Notes: generated by a model from the sequence alone, not told the origin. Positions 1-9,632 are shown, numbered from the stretch's first letter. The stretch: DNA of 64,000 nucleotides from Parvibaculum sp. (GCA_002694985.1 NZNS01000006.1:418663-482662), one strand, 5' to 3'. Numbers and translations are program-made.

Positions 1-399
1 GGAGAACGCTATTCGATCCCCGGCGACTGGTGCACGGTCGAACCGGACGGCACCCTGACGCTGCTGGGCCGTGGCTCCGTCTGCATCAACACGGCAGGCG
101 AGAAGGTTTACCCTGAAGAAGTCGAGGAAATCCTGAAGACCCACCCCTCGGTCGAGGACGCTCTCGTCATCGGCCTGCCGGACGAAAAATGGGGACAGGC
201 CGTCACCGGCGTCGTCAAGCTCAACAATGGCGCGAGCTTCGACGAGGAAGCCCTTCGCGCCCACGTCCGAGCCAAGCTCGCCGGTTACAAGACGCCCAAG
301 CGCATCGTGATCGGAACCGTCCCCCTCCGGGCGCCAAACGGCAAGGCCGACTACAAGGGCGTCACCGACTTTGCCAAACAGACACTTGGGGCGGCCTGA
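1..399 (+). CDS. Acyl-CoA synthetase (AMP-binding), C-terminal fragment
   Basis: The frame is open from the first base of the window, so the gene begins upstream. The 132 residues visible are the C-terminal subdomain of the ANL superfamily (acyl-CoA synthetases). The GRGS, GEKVYPEEVE and NGKADYK stretches match the hinge region and the catalytic-lysine segment that reorients for thioester formation. Members activate fatty or aromatic acids to acyl-AMP and then acyl-CoA. Two acyl-CoA dehydrogenases follow, which suggests a role in beta-oxidation or catabolism. The substrate cannot be read from this fragment. Confidence 0.9.
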   Translation, partial: GERYSIPGDWCTVEPDGTLTLLGRGSVCINTAGEKVYPEEVEEILKTHPSVEDALVIGLPDEKWGQAVTGVVKLNNGASFDEEALRAHVRAKLAGYKTPKRIVIGTVPLRAPNGKADYKGVTDFAKQTLGAA

Positions 400-426
400 T
401 TACTGGTCAAATCGGGAAACGAGAAA

Positions 427-452
427 GGGCTGGCGGAAACCAGCCCTTTTTT
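427..452 (+). terminator. Rho-independent terminator after acyl-CoA synthetase
   Basis: A perfect 7-bp stem GGGCTGG/CCAGCCC with a 6-nt loop is followed at once by six T residues. It separates the synthetase gene from the dehydrogenase pair. Confidence 0.85.
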
Positions 453-545
453 GCTTTTCGATTCTCTCCCCGGGCAGGTTGCCACGACGGGGCCGGCTGA
501 TATCCTGTCAGCCAACGAAATCAATTGAACCAAAAGAGAAAACAG

Positions 546-1742
546 ATGGAAGCGCTCGAACAGTTCCGTCAGGAGACCAGAACGTGGCTGGAGGAAAATT
601 GCCCTCCATCCATGCGCACACCGATGCCCGAAGAGGAGACGGTCTGGGGCGGCAGGAACGCCACATATCCGAACCCGGATTCGAAGCTCTGGCTCGACCG
701 CATGGCCTCGCGCGGCTGGACCGCGCCGACATGGCCAAAGGAATATGGCGGCGGCGGCCTTAGCAAGGAAGAGAGCCGTGTTCTTCAGCAGGAGCTGCGC
801 CGCATCAAGGCGCGCCCGGCACTTTCGAGTTTCGGCATCTGGATGCTTGGGCCGGCCCTTCTCGAATTCGCCAATGAAGAACAGAAGAAAGAACACCTGC
901 CCAAGATCGTCCGCGGTGAAATCCGCTGGTGTCAGGGTTACTCGGAGCCGGGTGCAGGCTCCGACCTCGCGGGCCTCCAGACCAAATGCGAGGATAAAGG
1001 CGATCACTACCTCGTGAATGGCCAAAAAATCTGGACCTCATATGCCGACAAGGCCGACTGGATTTTCTGTCTCGTCCGCACGGATCCGACGAAAAAACAC
1101 GAGGGTATCAGCTTCCTTCTCTTCGACATGATGTCGCCAGGTGTCGAGGCCCGGCCGATCACGATGATCTCCGGTGCTTCGCCGTTTTGCGAAACGTTCT
1201 TCACCGATGTGAAGGTGCCGAAGAAAAACCTAGTCGGTGAACTCAACAAGGGCTGGACGATCGCGAAACGCCTGCTGCAGCACGAACGCGAAATGATCTC
1301 CGGCATGGGTCTGGGCGGCGTCGGCGCGGGCGGCGGGATTGGCAGCCTCGAGCAGGTTGCTAAGGACTATTTCGGTGAGACGGACGGCAAGATCGCAAGC
1401 CCGTCGCTTCGCGACCACATCACGCGCCAGAAGATGGATTCCAAGGCTTTCGCGCTCACCATGATGCGCTCTGCCGAAGAGGCAAAGGCGGGCCAGGGCC
1501 CCGGTGCCGCAAGCTCGATCTTCAAATATTACGGCACGGAGCTGAACAAGCGCCGGTACGAACTCCTGCTCGAACTGATGGGGACGCAGGCACTCGGCTG
1601 GGAGGGCGATGGTTTCAACGATGGGGAAATCAACGTCACCCGCTCCTGGCTACGCTCGAAAGGCAACTCCATCGAAGGCGGAACGAGCGAGATTCAGCTC
1701 AACGTCGTCTCGAAGCGAGTCCTCGGCCTGCCCGACGACTAG
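546..1742 (+). CDS. Acyl-CoA dehydrogenase
   Basis: A 398-aa flavoprotein of the acyl-CoA dehydrogenase family, expected to catalyse FAD-dependent alpha,beta-dehydrogenation of an acyl-CoA and pass electrons to ETF. The FAD/substrate-loop signature WCQGYSEPGAGSDLAGL lies near residues 125-140, and the C-terminal SIEGGTSEIQLNVVSKRVLGLP is the family signature. I chose the ATG at 546 over an upstream in-frame TTG at 525 because homology-like sequence begins there. The next gene is another dehydrogenase; such pairs often form heteromeric enzymes, for example in side-chain degradation. The substrate is not determinable. Confidence 0.9.
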   Translation: MEALEQFRQETRTWLEENCPPSMRTPMPEEETVWGGRNATYPNPDSKLWLDRMASRGWTAPTWPKEYGGGGLSKEESRVLQQELRRIKARPALSSFGIWMLGPALLEFANEEQKKEHLPKIVRGEIRWCQGYSEPGAGSDLAGLQTKCEDKGDHYLVNGQKIWTSYADKADWIFCLVRTDPTKKHEGISFLLFDMMSPGVEARPITMISGASPFCETFFTDVKVPKKNLVGELNKGWTIAKRLLQHEREMISGMGLGGVGAGGGIGSLEQVAKDYFGETDGKIASPSLRDHITRQKMDSKAFALTMMRSAEEAKAGQGPGAASSIFKYYGTELNKRRYELLLELMGTQALGWEGDGFNDGEINVTRSWLRSKGNSIEGGTSEIQLNVVSKRVLGLPDD

Positions 1743-1825
1743 TGCTTCATGGACTGAATAACGCACCCCGCAGGAACGCGCGGCGCTCGAAGATAATTGA
1801 AACAACAGAAGAATTTCGGGGCGAA

Positions 1826-2965
1826 ATGGCACTTGTACTTACCGAGGAACAACAGCTTCTCCGCGATACGGCAACACAGTTCTTCCAGGAGCGCCTGCCT
1901 GTCGCCAATCTGCGCAAACTTCGCGACACGCGTGATGCGGTGGGCTTCGACCGCGACGCATGGAAGGAGATGGCGGATCTCGGCTTCGCCGGCATCATGA
2001 TTTCCGAAAAATATGGCGGTACGGATTTCGGCCCCGTGGGTCTTGGCCTCGTGCTCGAACAGGCCGGCCGCACACTCGCCGCGAGTCCCCTTGTCTCGAC
2101 TGTCTTGCTGGGCGGCTCCGCTGTCCAGCTTGCGGGCAATGCGACACAACGTCAGGATATTCTCTCCGCAATTGCCGCGGGGGACCACCTCATGGCTCTG
2201 GCTCTTGAAGAGGGCCCTCATCACAATCCGACGAAAATTACCACAAAGGCTGTAGCCGCTGGCAGTTCCTACCGCATCACAGGTTCGAAGACCTTCGTGC
2301 TGGACGGCCATGTCGCCGATCAGCTCGTCGTGGTCGCGCGCACCTCAGGCGACAGCACCGACCGCTCGGGCATAACGCTCTTTCTGGTCGACCCGAAGAC
2401 AGATGGTGTAAAAATTACACGCACATTGATGGTGGATAGCCGCAACGCCGCCAATATCGAGTTCGACAATGTTACCGTCCCGGGCTCCGCTGTGCTCGGA
2501 TCCATTGATGGCGGCAACGATGTGCTGGACCAGGTGCTCGATATTGCGCGGATCGGTCTTTCCGCCGAGATGCTCGGTCTCGTGCAACAGACCTTCGACG
2601 TCACTCTCGCCTACCTCAAGGAACGCAAGCAGTTTGGCAAGGTCATCGGCTCCTTCCAGGCGTTACAGCACCGAATGGCGGTTCTCTTCGCTGAAATCGA
2701 GCTTTGCCGTTCTGTCGTCCTCGACGCGCTTTCCGCTCTGGAGGAACGCCGGAACGAAGTTCCGCAAATTGCAAGCCTGGCCAAGGCGCGCCTTTCCGAC
2801 ATCTCGACCTTGATGACCAATGAAGGCCTGCAGATGCATGGCGGCATGGGCATGACCGATCAGTTCGACGTCGGTCTCTATATGAAGCGTGCGCGTGTTG
2901 CCGCAGCAAGTTTCGGCGACAGTAATTTCCATCGCGAACGCTACGCAGCGCTTGAAGGCTATTGA
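1826..2965 (+). CDS. Acyl-CoA dehydrogenase, second of a pair
   Basis: A 379-aa acyl-CoA dehydrogenase-family protein starting MALVLTEEQQLLRDTA. The N-terminal all-alpha domain, a beta-domain around residues 120-230 and the C-terminal helical domain with NEGLQMHGGMGMTDQFD are visible. It is shorter and diverged relative to its upstream neighbour, consistent with being the partner subunit of a two-gene dehydrogenase. ATG 1826 was preferred to a GTG at 1742 because it follows a purine-rich CGGGGCG. It is followed closely by the DUF1007 gene. Confidence 0.88.
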   Translation: MALVLTEEQQLLRDTATQFFQERLPVANLRKLRDTRDAVGFDRDAWKEMADLGFAGIMISEKYGGTDFGPVGLGLVLEQAGRTLAASPLVSTVLLGGSAVQLAGNATQRQDILSAIAAGDHLMALALEEGPHHNPTKITTKAVAAGSSYRITGSKTFVLDGHVADQLVVVARTSGDSTDRSGITLFLVDPKTDGVKITRTLMVDSRNAANIEFDNVTVPGSAVLGSIDGGNDVLDQVLDIARIGLSAEMLGLVQQTFDVTLAYLKERKQFGKVIGSFQALQHRMAVLFAEIELCRSVVLDALSALEERRNEVPQIASLAKARLSDISTLMTNEGLQMHGGMGMTDQFDVGLYMKRARVAAASFGDSNFHRERYAALEGY

Positions 2966-3021
2966 GCTTACCGGCCGGGGCCGTACCCGGCCGGCCATTT
3001 GGGCAGGTTTCGAAAGCATCC

Positions 3022-3690
3022 ATGCAAAGTTGGTTCGCGCGGCTTTTCTCTTTTTTCGTCCTGCTGGTTGTTGCCAACCTGCTCGCACCTCCCGCTTCCG
3101 CACATCCGCATGTCTATATCGACATGAAGACGGCCTTCCACTTCGATGATCAAGGCCGTCTCGAATCTCTTCGGATTACGTGGATTTTCGACGAGTTCTA
3201 CTCCGCCTTCGCGGTCGATGGTGCTACCTGGACCGGCAGCACCTATGACGAGAAATTTCTTTCCGCCTTGGCGGAAGAAAACCTGAAAAATCTCGCCGAG
3301 TGGAATTACTTCACCGAAGTGACGTCCCGAGGAGTCGCTATCGAAACCGGCAAGGCTACCGACGGGATTTCAACCTGGGACGATGAAACAGGACGGCTGT
3401 CGCTCACTTTTTCACTACCGTTGAAGGAAGCGCACACGGCAACTCCCGAAGCTCCCGTCAACGTCCGCATTTTCGATCCATCCTACTACATCAGCATCGA
3501 CTACCTGCCCGATGCCCCGGTCTCGCTGGCAGGCGGCTCCCCTGAAGGATGCGCGGCTGCAATCAACGTCCCCGAGGTCGAACAGGTCTGGACCAACCTT
3601 CCCGAAAGCGCCTTTACCGATCCGAACAGCAGCCTTGGTGCCAACTTTGCATCAACGGTAACGCTTACCTGTAAATCCGGAAAATCATGA
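3022..3690 (+). CDS. DUF1007 family periplasmic protein
   Basis: A 222-aa exported protein. Residues 1-26 form a signal peptide (basic N-terminus, hydrophobic core, cleavage near PPASAHPHVYI), and the mature protein starts with the HPHVYID motif typical of DUF1007. The gene overlaps the next by 4 bases (ATGA), so the two are translationally coupled. DUF1007 genes commonly sit beside NicO-type nickel/cobalt transporters. I infer an accessory role in divalent-metal handling in the periplasm, perhaps metal capture by the N-terminal histidines. No direct function is known to me. Confidence 0.85.
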   Translation: MQSWFARLFSFFVLLVVANLLAPPASAHPHVYIDMKTAFHFDDQGRLESLRITWIFDEFYSAFAVDGATWTGSTYDEKFLSALAEENLKNLAEWNYFTEVTSRGVAIETGKATDGISTWDDETGRLSLTFSLPLKEAHTATPEAPVNVRIFDPSYYISIDYLPDAPVSLAGGSPEGCAAAINVPEVEQVWTNLPESAFTDPNSSLGANFASTVTLTCKSGKS

Positions 3691-4673
3691 GACAAAGAAC
3701 GGTCACGATACTCTTCGCGGTCGCAGGGCTTTTCGTATTCGCATCGGCTGCATGGGCGCAGAACGCTCTTCCCTTGCCCGGCAACAGCGCACCGGCGCAA
3801 GCGCCCGGCCTCTTTTCCAGCTTCATGCAAGAGGTGATGGCCACACAGCAGGAATATTACCGCGCCATGGCGGGTGCCCTGCGCTCCGTGAACCTGAACG
3901 GTTCAGCAGCGGCCGCATGGGCCCTAGCCTCTTTATCCTTCCTCTACGGCATCTTCCATGCCGCCGGTCCCGGTCACGGCAAGATCATCGTGACCTCATA
4001 TCTCCTGGCCGACGAGAAAGATGTACGCCGTGGAATCCTGATCGCCTTTCTATCCGCGTTGATGCAAGCCGTTACGGCGATCCTTGTCGTCGGGCTTCTC
4101 GCCGTCGCTTTCGGCCTCACGCACCGCACCACGGCGAGCGCTGTCCCTATTATTGAACGAGCAAGCTACGTGCTTATTTCATGCGTCGGCATCTGGCTTC
4201 TCTGGCGGGCGTTGCGCCGCCGGCCCGGCAGCCACGGGCATCATCATCATGACCATGATCACGGGCACGAGAACTGTCACCATCATCACGATCACGCCCA
4301 CATGCCGACGCCCGCAGAGATACGAAAGGCAAGAGGGATCCGGGAAATGGCAGCGATGATTCTGTCCGTCGGGCTTCGTCCCTGTAGCGGTGCAATCCTG
4401 GTGCTTCTCTTCGCAGTCACGCAGGGAGCTTTCCTGATTGGGGCCGCATCAGCCCTGGTCATGTCGCTCGGCACCGCAATTACCGTCTCGACACTGGCCG
4501 TCCTTACCGTTTTTTCAAAGAATCTGGCTCTGCGTGTCGCCAGCCGGACCGAGAGTCACTGGGCCGTCCGCCTCGAATGGATGCTGATGGCAGCGGGTGG
4601 CGCAATGATCCTCATTTTCGGATTGACGCTGCTCGCCAGCTCCTTCTCGGGGCCGCCCTCCCCTCTTCTCTGA
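3687..4673 (+). CDS. NicO-family nickel/cobalt transporter
   Basis: A 328-aa inner-membrane protein with an N-terminal signal-like segment and about six transmembrane helices. The HAAGPGHGK motif near residue 90 and LRPCSGAILVL near residue 232 are the two signature segments of the NicO/RcnA group. Between them, at about residues 184-206, is a cytoplasmic loop very rich in His and Asp (GHHHHDHDHGHENCHHHHDH), a metal-binding stretch like that of RcnA. It may import or export Ni/Co; the sequence does not tell which. It is coupled to the upstream DUF1007 gene. Confidence 0.9.
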   Translation: MRQRTVTILFAVAGLFVFASAAWAQNALPLPGNSAPAQAPGLFSSFMQEVMATQQEYYRAMAGALRSVNLNGSAAAAWALASLSFLYGIFHAAGPGHGKIIVTSYLLADEKDVRRGILIAFLSALMQAVTAILVVGLLAVAFGLTHRTTASAVPIIERASYVLISCVGIWLLWRALRRRPGSHGHHHHDHDHGHENCHHHHDHAHMPTPAEIRKARGIREMAAMILSVGLRPCSGAILVLLFAVTQGAFLIGAASALVMSLGTAITVSTLAVLTVFSKNLALRVASRTESHWAVRLEWMLMAAGGAMILIFGLTLLASSFSGPPSPLL

Positions 4674-4776
4674 AGACCCAGACCGAAGCTATCGACAAGC
4701 CATGGCCTCCGCCCCATACTGCCCGCGATTGCCGGGAAGCCGGCCCCCCTCATGGACTGAAGAGCTTAGAGACAAG

Positions 4777-5016
4777 ATGGCCGACGAGACCACAACAACC
4801 GAACTGCCCGAACGCATTACCGTTCTCGCCCGGGATTTCACCCCCGCCGCGATGGAGTTCCATCGCCGGAACATGAGCGAGAAGGGCTACCGGATGGAGG
4901 GCCAGATCGTCCAACGCAAGTTTCAGATGATCGAAGGCATGGGCGCCCCGAAGGACCTCTTCGAAGGTGAACTTTTCTACGCGGTGACCTTCGTCCGCAA
5001 GAACATCGAGAAGTAG
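4777..5016 (+). CDS. Small conserved-looking protein of unknown function
   Basis: A 79-aa soluble protein, MADETTTTELPERITVLARD at its start, with a charged C-terminal half ending TFVRKNIEK. ATG 4777 is chosen over upstream in-frame starts because the preceding 25 codons are Pro/Arg-rich and unlike coding sequence. There is no signal peptide or membrane helix and I recognise no family. It stands between the NicO gene and cspA with no evident partner. Confidence 0.6.
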   Translation: MADETTTTELPERITVLARDFTPAAMEFHRRNMSEKGYRMEGQIVQRKFQMIEGMGAPKDLFEGELFYAVTFVRKNIEK

Positions 5017-5367
5017 GATCTGCGGCAAGCAGGACTGACCCAGCGAACCGATTCTGGAAACGACGAGCAGCGACACCCGGGTTCTGTTTCGCGATGTGAC
5101 TGTCGTTCACGGCAAGTTCGTACTCGACGCCGTTCACGACAAGCGGCGCGTGCGCGATTGAACCGGAACCGACCGCTTTTTTTGCTGTCGGGAAATCCGT
5201 TGACTCGCCCAAAACCATCGTGTTGTGTGGAGTGGCAATCTACCTTTTGGCCTGCCTTGGCTGCGTTGCCCTCAGGGTCTTTCAAGTCTCCCAAAACTCA
5301 GGTTGTACGACGCCGTGCGACGGTCGCGCGGTCAAGCTCGCACGCAAGTGCGTCAGGAGAACTTGAA
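5017..5367 (+). other. Long untranslated region upstream of cspA
   Basis: I see no convincing gene in these 351 bases. The stretch includes a T-rich run at 5177-5183 and the spaced elements GTCGTTCACGGC (5099) and GCCGTTCACGAC (5129). It ends in the cspA ribosome-binding site. Cold-shock genes typically carry long structured 5' leaders that control translation by temperature, so this may be such a leader. A minus-strand open frame here was not accepted. Confidence 0.4.
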
Positions 5368-5571
5368 ATGGCTACAGGCGTAGTGAAGTGGTTCAATACC
5401 CAAAAGGGCTACGGCTTTATTCAGCCGTCGGACGGTGGTCGCGATGTGTTTGTGCACATCAGTGCCGTCGAACGGGCGGGCTTGAGCACGCTCAATGAAG
5501 GTCAGAATATTAATTACGAACTTGTGACAGAAAAAGGGAAGACTTCGGCAGCAAACCTCACTTTGGAGTAA
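5368..5571 (+). CDS. cspA: Cold-shock protein, CspA family
   Basis: A 67-aa single cold-shock (OB-fold) domain. Both RNA-binding motifs are present: KGYGFIQP (RNP1, residues 13-20) and DVFVHIS (RNP2, about 26-32). It binds single-stranded RNA/DNA and melts secondary structure. The start at 5368 is fixed by the strong Shine-Dalgarno CAGGAGA at 5354-5360. It is monocistronic, with a terminator 28 bases downstream. Confidence 0.95.
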   Translation: MATGVVKWFNTQKGYGFIQPSDGGRDVFVHISAVERAGLSTLNEGQNINYELVTEKGKTSAANLTLE

Positions 5572-5598
5572 GCGCCGCTTTCCATTAAGAAATCTGAG

Positions 5599-5626
5599 TG
5601 GCCGGACTTCATGTCCGGCCATTTTC
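5599..5626 (+). terminator. Rho-independent terminator of cspA
   Basis: A perfect 9-bp stem TGGCCGGAC/GTCCGGCCA with a 5-base loop, followed by TTTTCC. Confidence 0.85.
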
Positions 5627-5762
5627 CTTTGAGCCGTGCCGAAAACTGTCAGGAGGCTGCATTTGCGGCCCTATTTGCCTCTGTAAGGTTGAAGCTCGGA
5701 ACTCTACATGTTTGCATGAGTTTGAGTAGGGACGGACAAAAAAAACATGAAGAGGCCAGCTC

Positions 5763-7055
5763 ATGCCGGAATCTCTCACTCGCGAGAGCGATCTCATATC
5801 CCCGAACACGCTTTCGCAGGGAGAAAGTGGAAACCGGGCCCGGCTGAAGGAACGCTATCTTCGTATCCGCAGCGAAACTGACGCCCTTTCCGCACCGCTG
5901 AGCGCGGAAGATCAAACCATACAGTCAATGCCGGATGCCAGCCCGACCAAATGGCATCGCGCCCACACGACGTGGTTCTTCGAGACCTTCCTTTTGCAGC
6001 CTCACGCCGAGGGGTATGAGGTTTTCGATGAAACCTACAACTACCTCTTCAATTCATATTACGAAGCGGTGGGCGAGCGGCATCCTCGGCCTCAGCGCGG
6101 CATGATCACGCGACCGGGTGTTGACCAGATCGGTCACTACCGAGCCTACGTAGATGAAGCCATGACTCTTTTTATCGATAACTGCGCCGATGATCTGCTG
6201 GCGCTGATCGAGCTTGGCCTCAACCACGAACAGCAACATCAGGAACTGCTTGTCACGGACATCAAGCATGCTTTCTCGCTAAACCCGACCTGGCCGGTCT
6301 ACAAGACGCGAGAACAGAACCCGGCAGCAAACGATTCCGCGCCGGAACTACGTTGGCACGACATTACCGCCGGCCTCTATACGATCGGGCATACTGGCGA
6401 AGGCTTCGCATTCGATAATGAGGGACCGGCACATAACGTCTTTCTTCATGACGCAAGGATCGCGAACCGGCCCGTCAGCATTGGCGAATATCTCGACTTC
6501 ATCGCGGATGGCGGCTACCGGCGTGCCGAACTCTGGCTCTCCGATGGCTGGGATACCGTACAGCGCGAGGGCTGGGAAGCGCCGGCCTATTGGGATCGCG
6601 AGGGCACCTTGTGGATGACCTACACCCTCAATGGCCGCCGCCCCGTACGCGAGGATGAGCCTGTTACACATGTCAGCTTCTATGAAGCGGCTGCCTATGC
6701 CGCCTGGGCAGGCAAACGGCTCCCAAGCGAAGCGGAGTGGGAAGTCGCGGCACGGGCCCAGCCTCATGCAAACGGCCAGATGCCTGCGCTCAATCCGCAT
6801 CCGCAGCCGCTTGCTCCCGGCTTTGTTCAGGACGTGTGGGAATGGACCGGGAGCGGCTATCTGCCCTATCCCGGCTTTCGCGCGGCGAAAGGCGCCGTCG
6901 GTGAGTACAACGGCAAATTCATGGTCAACCAGATGGTTCTCAGGGGACGCTCCTGCGCGACACCACCCGGCCACGAACGCCTGACTTACAGAAACTTCTT
7001 CGGACCCGCTGCCCGGTGGCAATTCAGCGGCTTCCGGCTAGCGGAGGACAAATGA
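5763..7055 (+). CDS. egtB: Ergothioneine biosynthesis protein EgtB
   Basis: A 430-aa non-heme iron sulfoxide synthase that joins trimethylhistidine (hercynine) to gamma-glutamylcysteine or cysteine with O2. An N-terminal DinB-like domain supplies the iron ligands: [12 protein letters not shown] near residue 60 and the HxxxHxE motif [10 protein letters not shown] near 157-166. A C-terminal FGE-sulfatase (formylglycine-generating-like) domain includes [28 protein letters not shown] and ends GFRLAEDK. It overlaps egtD by 4 bases, which supports the assignment. Confidence 0.95.
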   Translation: MPESLTRESDLISPNTLSQGESGNRARLKERYLRIRSETDALSAPLSAEDQTIQSMPDASPTKWHRAHTTWFFETFLLQPHAEGYEVFDETYNYLFNSYYEAVGERHPRPQRGMITRPGVDQIGHYRAYVDEAMTLFIDNCADDLLALIELGLNHEQQHQELLVTDIKHAFSLNPTWPVYKTREQNPAANDSAPELRWHDITAGLYTIGHTGEGFAFDNEGPAHNVFLHDARIANRPVSIGEYLDFIADGGYRRAELWLSDGWDTVQREGWEAPAYWDREGTLWMTYTLNGRRPVREDEPVTHVSFYEAAAYAAWAGKRLPSEAEWEVAARAQPHANGQMPALNPHPQPLAPGFVQDVWEWTGSGYLPYPGFRAAKGAVGEYNGKFMVNQMVLRGRSCATPPGHERLTYRNFFGPAARWQFSGFRLAEDK

Positions 7056-8041
7056 GCAAGCGCAGTGAGAGCCGTCTGGAGGAGATTCAGAATCTGGAGC
7101 CATCCGTTGATGAGTTTCGCGCGGACGTGATCGAAGGCCTTTCGGAAACGCAAAAGACCCTGCCCTGCAAGTTTCTGTATGATGAGCGCGGGTCGCAGAT
7201 TTTCGACGAGATTTGCGATGTGCCGGAATATTATCCGACGCGCACAGAACGCCTTATCCTCGAACGCCACGCAAGAGACATTGCGGCGCTTACCGGGCCG
7301 AAGGCAAGGCTGATCGAATTCGGCTCCGGCGCGGGTACAAAAATCCGCCTCTTGCTGCGGGCTCTTGAGCGTCCTGCTGCCTATCTGCCGGTGGAAATCT
7401 CCCGGGAATACATGATTGCTGCTGCGCAAGATCTCGCGAGGAGCTTTCCCGATCTGACCATTGCACCGGTCTGTGCGGATTACACTCAACCGTTCACTCT
7501 TCCGGATATTCCTGAAGCAGAACATGAAGCCACCCTCGGCTTCTTCCCCGGATCGACCATCGGCAACTTCACGCGCGCAGAAGCGGTCGACTTTCTCAAG
7601 GTCACGCACGACCTCATGGGAAGTGGCGCCGTGATGATCATCGGCGTCGATCTGGTGAAAGATCTCGACGTGCTGCGAGCCGCCTATAACGACGCCGCAG
7701 GCGTCACCGCAGCCTTCAACCTCAATCTTCTTCGCCGGATCAACCGGGAGCTCGGCGGCACATTCGATCTCTCCGCATTCCGCCACGAGGCGCGCTGGAA
7801 CGAAGAGCTGGAGCGGATCGAAATGCATCTGGTGAGCCTGCGCGACCAGGAAGTCGCTGTCGGAACACACAGGTTCCGCTTCCATGAAGCCGAAACGATC
7901 CACACGGAAAGCTCGCACAAATACCGGATTGAAGGTTTCCACCAGCTCGCGAACGAGGCAGGCTACGAGGCAATCGAGGTCTGGACGGACGAGAAGAAGC
8001 TCTTCAGCGTGCATGCATTGCGCGCCCGCCAGGAGTCATGA
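7052..8041 (+). CDS. egtD: L-histidine N(alpha)-methyltransferase EgtD
   Basis: A 329-aa SAM-dependent methyltransferase that trimethylates histidine to hercynine, the first step of ergothioneine synthesis. [24 protein letters not shown] and the SAM-binding [16 protein letters not shown] are hallmark EgtD segments; [11 protein letters not shown] and the C-terminal ESSHKYRIE are also present. The ATG at 7052 overlaps the egtB stop (ATGA). The downstream GST gene overlaps by another 4 bases, giving a three-gene operon. Confidence 0.95.
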   Translation: MSKRSESRLEEIQNLEPSVDEFRADVIEGLSETQKTLPCKFLYDERGSQIFDEICDVPEYYPTRTERLILERHARDIAALTGPKARLIEFGSGAGTKIRLLLRALERPAAYLPVEISREYMIAAAQDLARSFPDLTIAPVCADYTQPFTLPDIPEAEHEATLGFFPGSTIGNFTRAEAVDFLKVTHDLMGSGAVMIIGVDLVKDLDVLRAAYNDAAGVTAAFNLNLLRRINRELGGTFDLSAFRHEARWNEELERIEMHLVSLRDQEVAVGTHRFRFHEAETIHTESSHKYRIEGFHQLANEAGYEAIEVWTDEKKLFSVHALRARQES

Positions 8042-8673
8042 GCCGAATGATTACCGTTCATCATCTGAACAATTCGCGCTCGCAGCGCATTCTCTGGTTA
8101 CTCGAAGAGCTCGGCCTCGACTATGAGATTGCAAGCTACAAACGGGATGAAACGACAAGCCTCGCGCCAGAAAGCCTGAAGAAGGTACACCCGCTCGGAA
8201 AATCGCCCGTCATAACCGATGGGGAAAGCACTGTCGCGGAATCCGGTGCCATTGTTGAATACCTGATCCGCAAATATGGACGCGACCGGTTTATGCCGGA
8301 AGAAAACTCCTCGGAGTTCGTTCCTTATCTTCACTGGATGCACTACGCGGAAGGCTCGGCAATGCTACCGGTCATGCTGTCTCTGTATGTCATGCGGCTC
8401 GGAGACGCTGGTGCCCTGCTTCATCCTCGCATCGAGGACGAAGTCAAAACCCATTTCGGTTACATGAATGAGGCTCTGGGTGATCGCCCGTTTTTTGTTG
8501 GCAATTCGCTGAGCGGCGCCGACATCCAGCTGACCTTTGCGCTCGAAGCCGCAAAATCGCTTGGCCTTCTCGACGGCTTCGCCAATCTGACCCGCTATCT
8601 CGATCAGATACACAACCGCTCTGCCTACAAGCGCGGCGTGGAACGTGGCGGACAATACGATCTCGGGAAGTAG
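8038..8673 (+). CDS. Glutathione S-transferase family protein
   Basis: A 211-aa GST. The N-terminal thioredoxin-fold domain (about residues 1-80) contains NNSRSQRILWLLEELGLDYE and the cis-proline/ESGAI substrate motif (GKSPVITDGE, AESGAIVEYL). An all-helical C-terminal domain with SGADIQLTFALE follows. It sits in the egtB-egtD operon with a 4-base overlap, suggesting a link to thiol metabolism or detoxification. I cannot assign its substrate. Confidence 0.9.
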   Translation: MSRMITVHHLNNSRSQRILWLLEELGLDYEIASYKRDETTSLAPESLKKVHPLGKSPVITDGESTVAESGAIVEYLIRKYGRDRFMPEENSSEFVPYLHWMHYAEGSAMLPVMLSLYVMRLGDAGALLHPRIEDEVKTHFGYMNEALGDRPFFVGNSLSGADIQLTFALEAAKSLGLLDGFANLTRYLDQIHNRSAYKRGVERGGQYDLGK

Positions 8674-8676
8674 CTC

Positions 8677-9318
8677 TTACTGGACGGCATACCCCAGACC
8701 AAAATAGATCGTGAAGGCCATCGCTACAGCAATTGCAATGGCTCCAAGAGCGATCACGATCCCCAACCCCACAATCGCACCGTCATGTTCGATCAGGCCC
8801 AGCCCGGTCACGAAACAGGAGATCGCAGGCAACCAGCCGGTCAGGGGTATGGGAAGGCAAAGCACGATGCCGGTAACAAGCAAGAGGGCGCCAAGAGGCC
8901 CTTCCGCCTTTCCCTGAAAAAGGCGCAGATATCGCACCTTGGTAAGCCGGGCAAGCGGCCGAGCGATCGGCAATGCGCTTAGCGCACCTGCACGCCATCG
9001 CTCGCGCGCAATGAAACGGTTGGTGATGAAGCCCGGAAGCCAGAGCGTTTTCCGCCCTATCGTCATCTGGAACGCAATGAAAAGAATGGGGAATCCCAGC
9101 ACCATGTTGGTGCCCGGCGGCAGAGGCAGCATATTCATGAAGCCGACAAGCATGAGCCCCCAGCCGAAGCTGCGGTCACCGAGTGATTCAAGAACGTCCC
9201 CGAAGCTGCTTCCGTGCGGCTTCTTGCGCGTACCAACCTGCGCAAGACCTCTGAGGGCGCCGCTCCGTCTTTTTTTCATTTGCCTGCCATCGAGCGACCA
9301 AGGGATGGCTTCTAACAT
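8677..9318 (-). CDS. ExoD family membrane protein
   Basis: A 213-aa integral membrane protein of the ExoD family (exopolysaccharide synthesis protein of rhizobia). The motif GFMNMLPLPPGTNMVLGFPILFIAFQ, a conserved RARERW-like segment (ARERWRAG) and three to four hydrophobic helices towards the C-terminus are visible. The ATG at 9318 is used; an internal ATG 13 codons later is an alternative. It converges with the GST gene with three bases between stops. Its molecular function is unknown. Confidence 0.85.
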   Translation of the reverse strand: MLEAIPWSLDGRQMKKRRSGALRGLAQVGTRKKPHGSSFGDVLESLGDRSFGWGLMLVGFMNMLPLPPGTNMVLGFPILFIAFQMTIGRKTLWLPGFITNRFIARERWRAGALSALPIARPLARLTKVRYLRLFQGKAEGPLGALLLVTGIVLCLPIPLTGWLPAISCFVTGLGLIEHDGAIVGLGIVIALGAIAIAVAMAFTIYFGLGYAVQ

Positions 9319-9416
9319 TTTCGCGCAAGGCCGTCACTGTGCCATAGCGCGCGCGGACCGGCGCTAAGTGGCGGCCGAAAGACCACGCCGTCGAGAATTG
9401 ACAGAACCGCTTCCGC

Positions 9417-9632
9417 TCAGAAATGCCTTGCGGATTGCTTGATCGCCCAAGCAGCCCCGCGCAATGTTCGCGAAACCACCGTCAGACCGTAGACGACAAG
9501 GGCCGCTCCCGCGAGAAGCGTATAGGCCTGAATCGCCGCGTCGCTCCCCAAGGCCGCCCAGAACGGCTCAACCATCCGGCATACGGTATCGTAAGCCTCG
9601 CCCAGATATCTAAGGCTACTGTTTTCGTTCAT
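9417..9632 (-). CDS. Small single-pass membrane protein
   Basis: A 71-aa protein starting MNENSSLRYLGEAYDTVCRM, with one hydrophobic helix around residues 35-58 (LLAGAALVVYGLTVVSRTL) and a basic C-terminus. The start is fixed by a good Shine-Dalgarno (CAGGGAGA) just upstream; a longer frame to 9725 lacks one and would overlap the divergent gene. I recognise no family. Confidence 0.55.
   Translation of the reverse strand: MNENSSLRYLGEAYDTVCRMVEPFWAALGSDAAIQAYTLLAGAALVVYGLTVVSRTLRGAAWAIKQSARHF

Noticed and set aside
4838..5294. Minus-strand frames opposite the small 79-aa gene and the cspA leader
   Set aside because: They overlap a better gene, are rich in Arg and Cys, and lack a ribosome-binding site.
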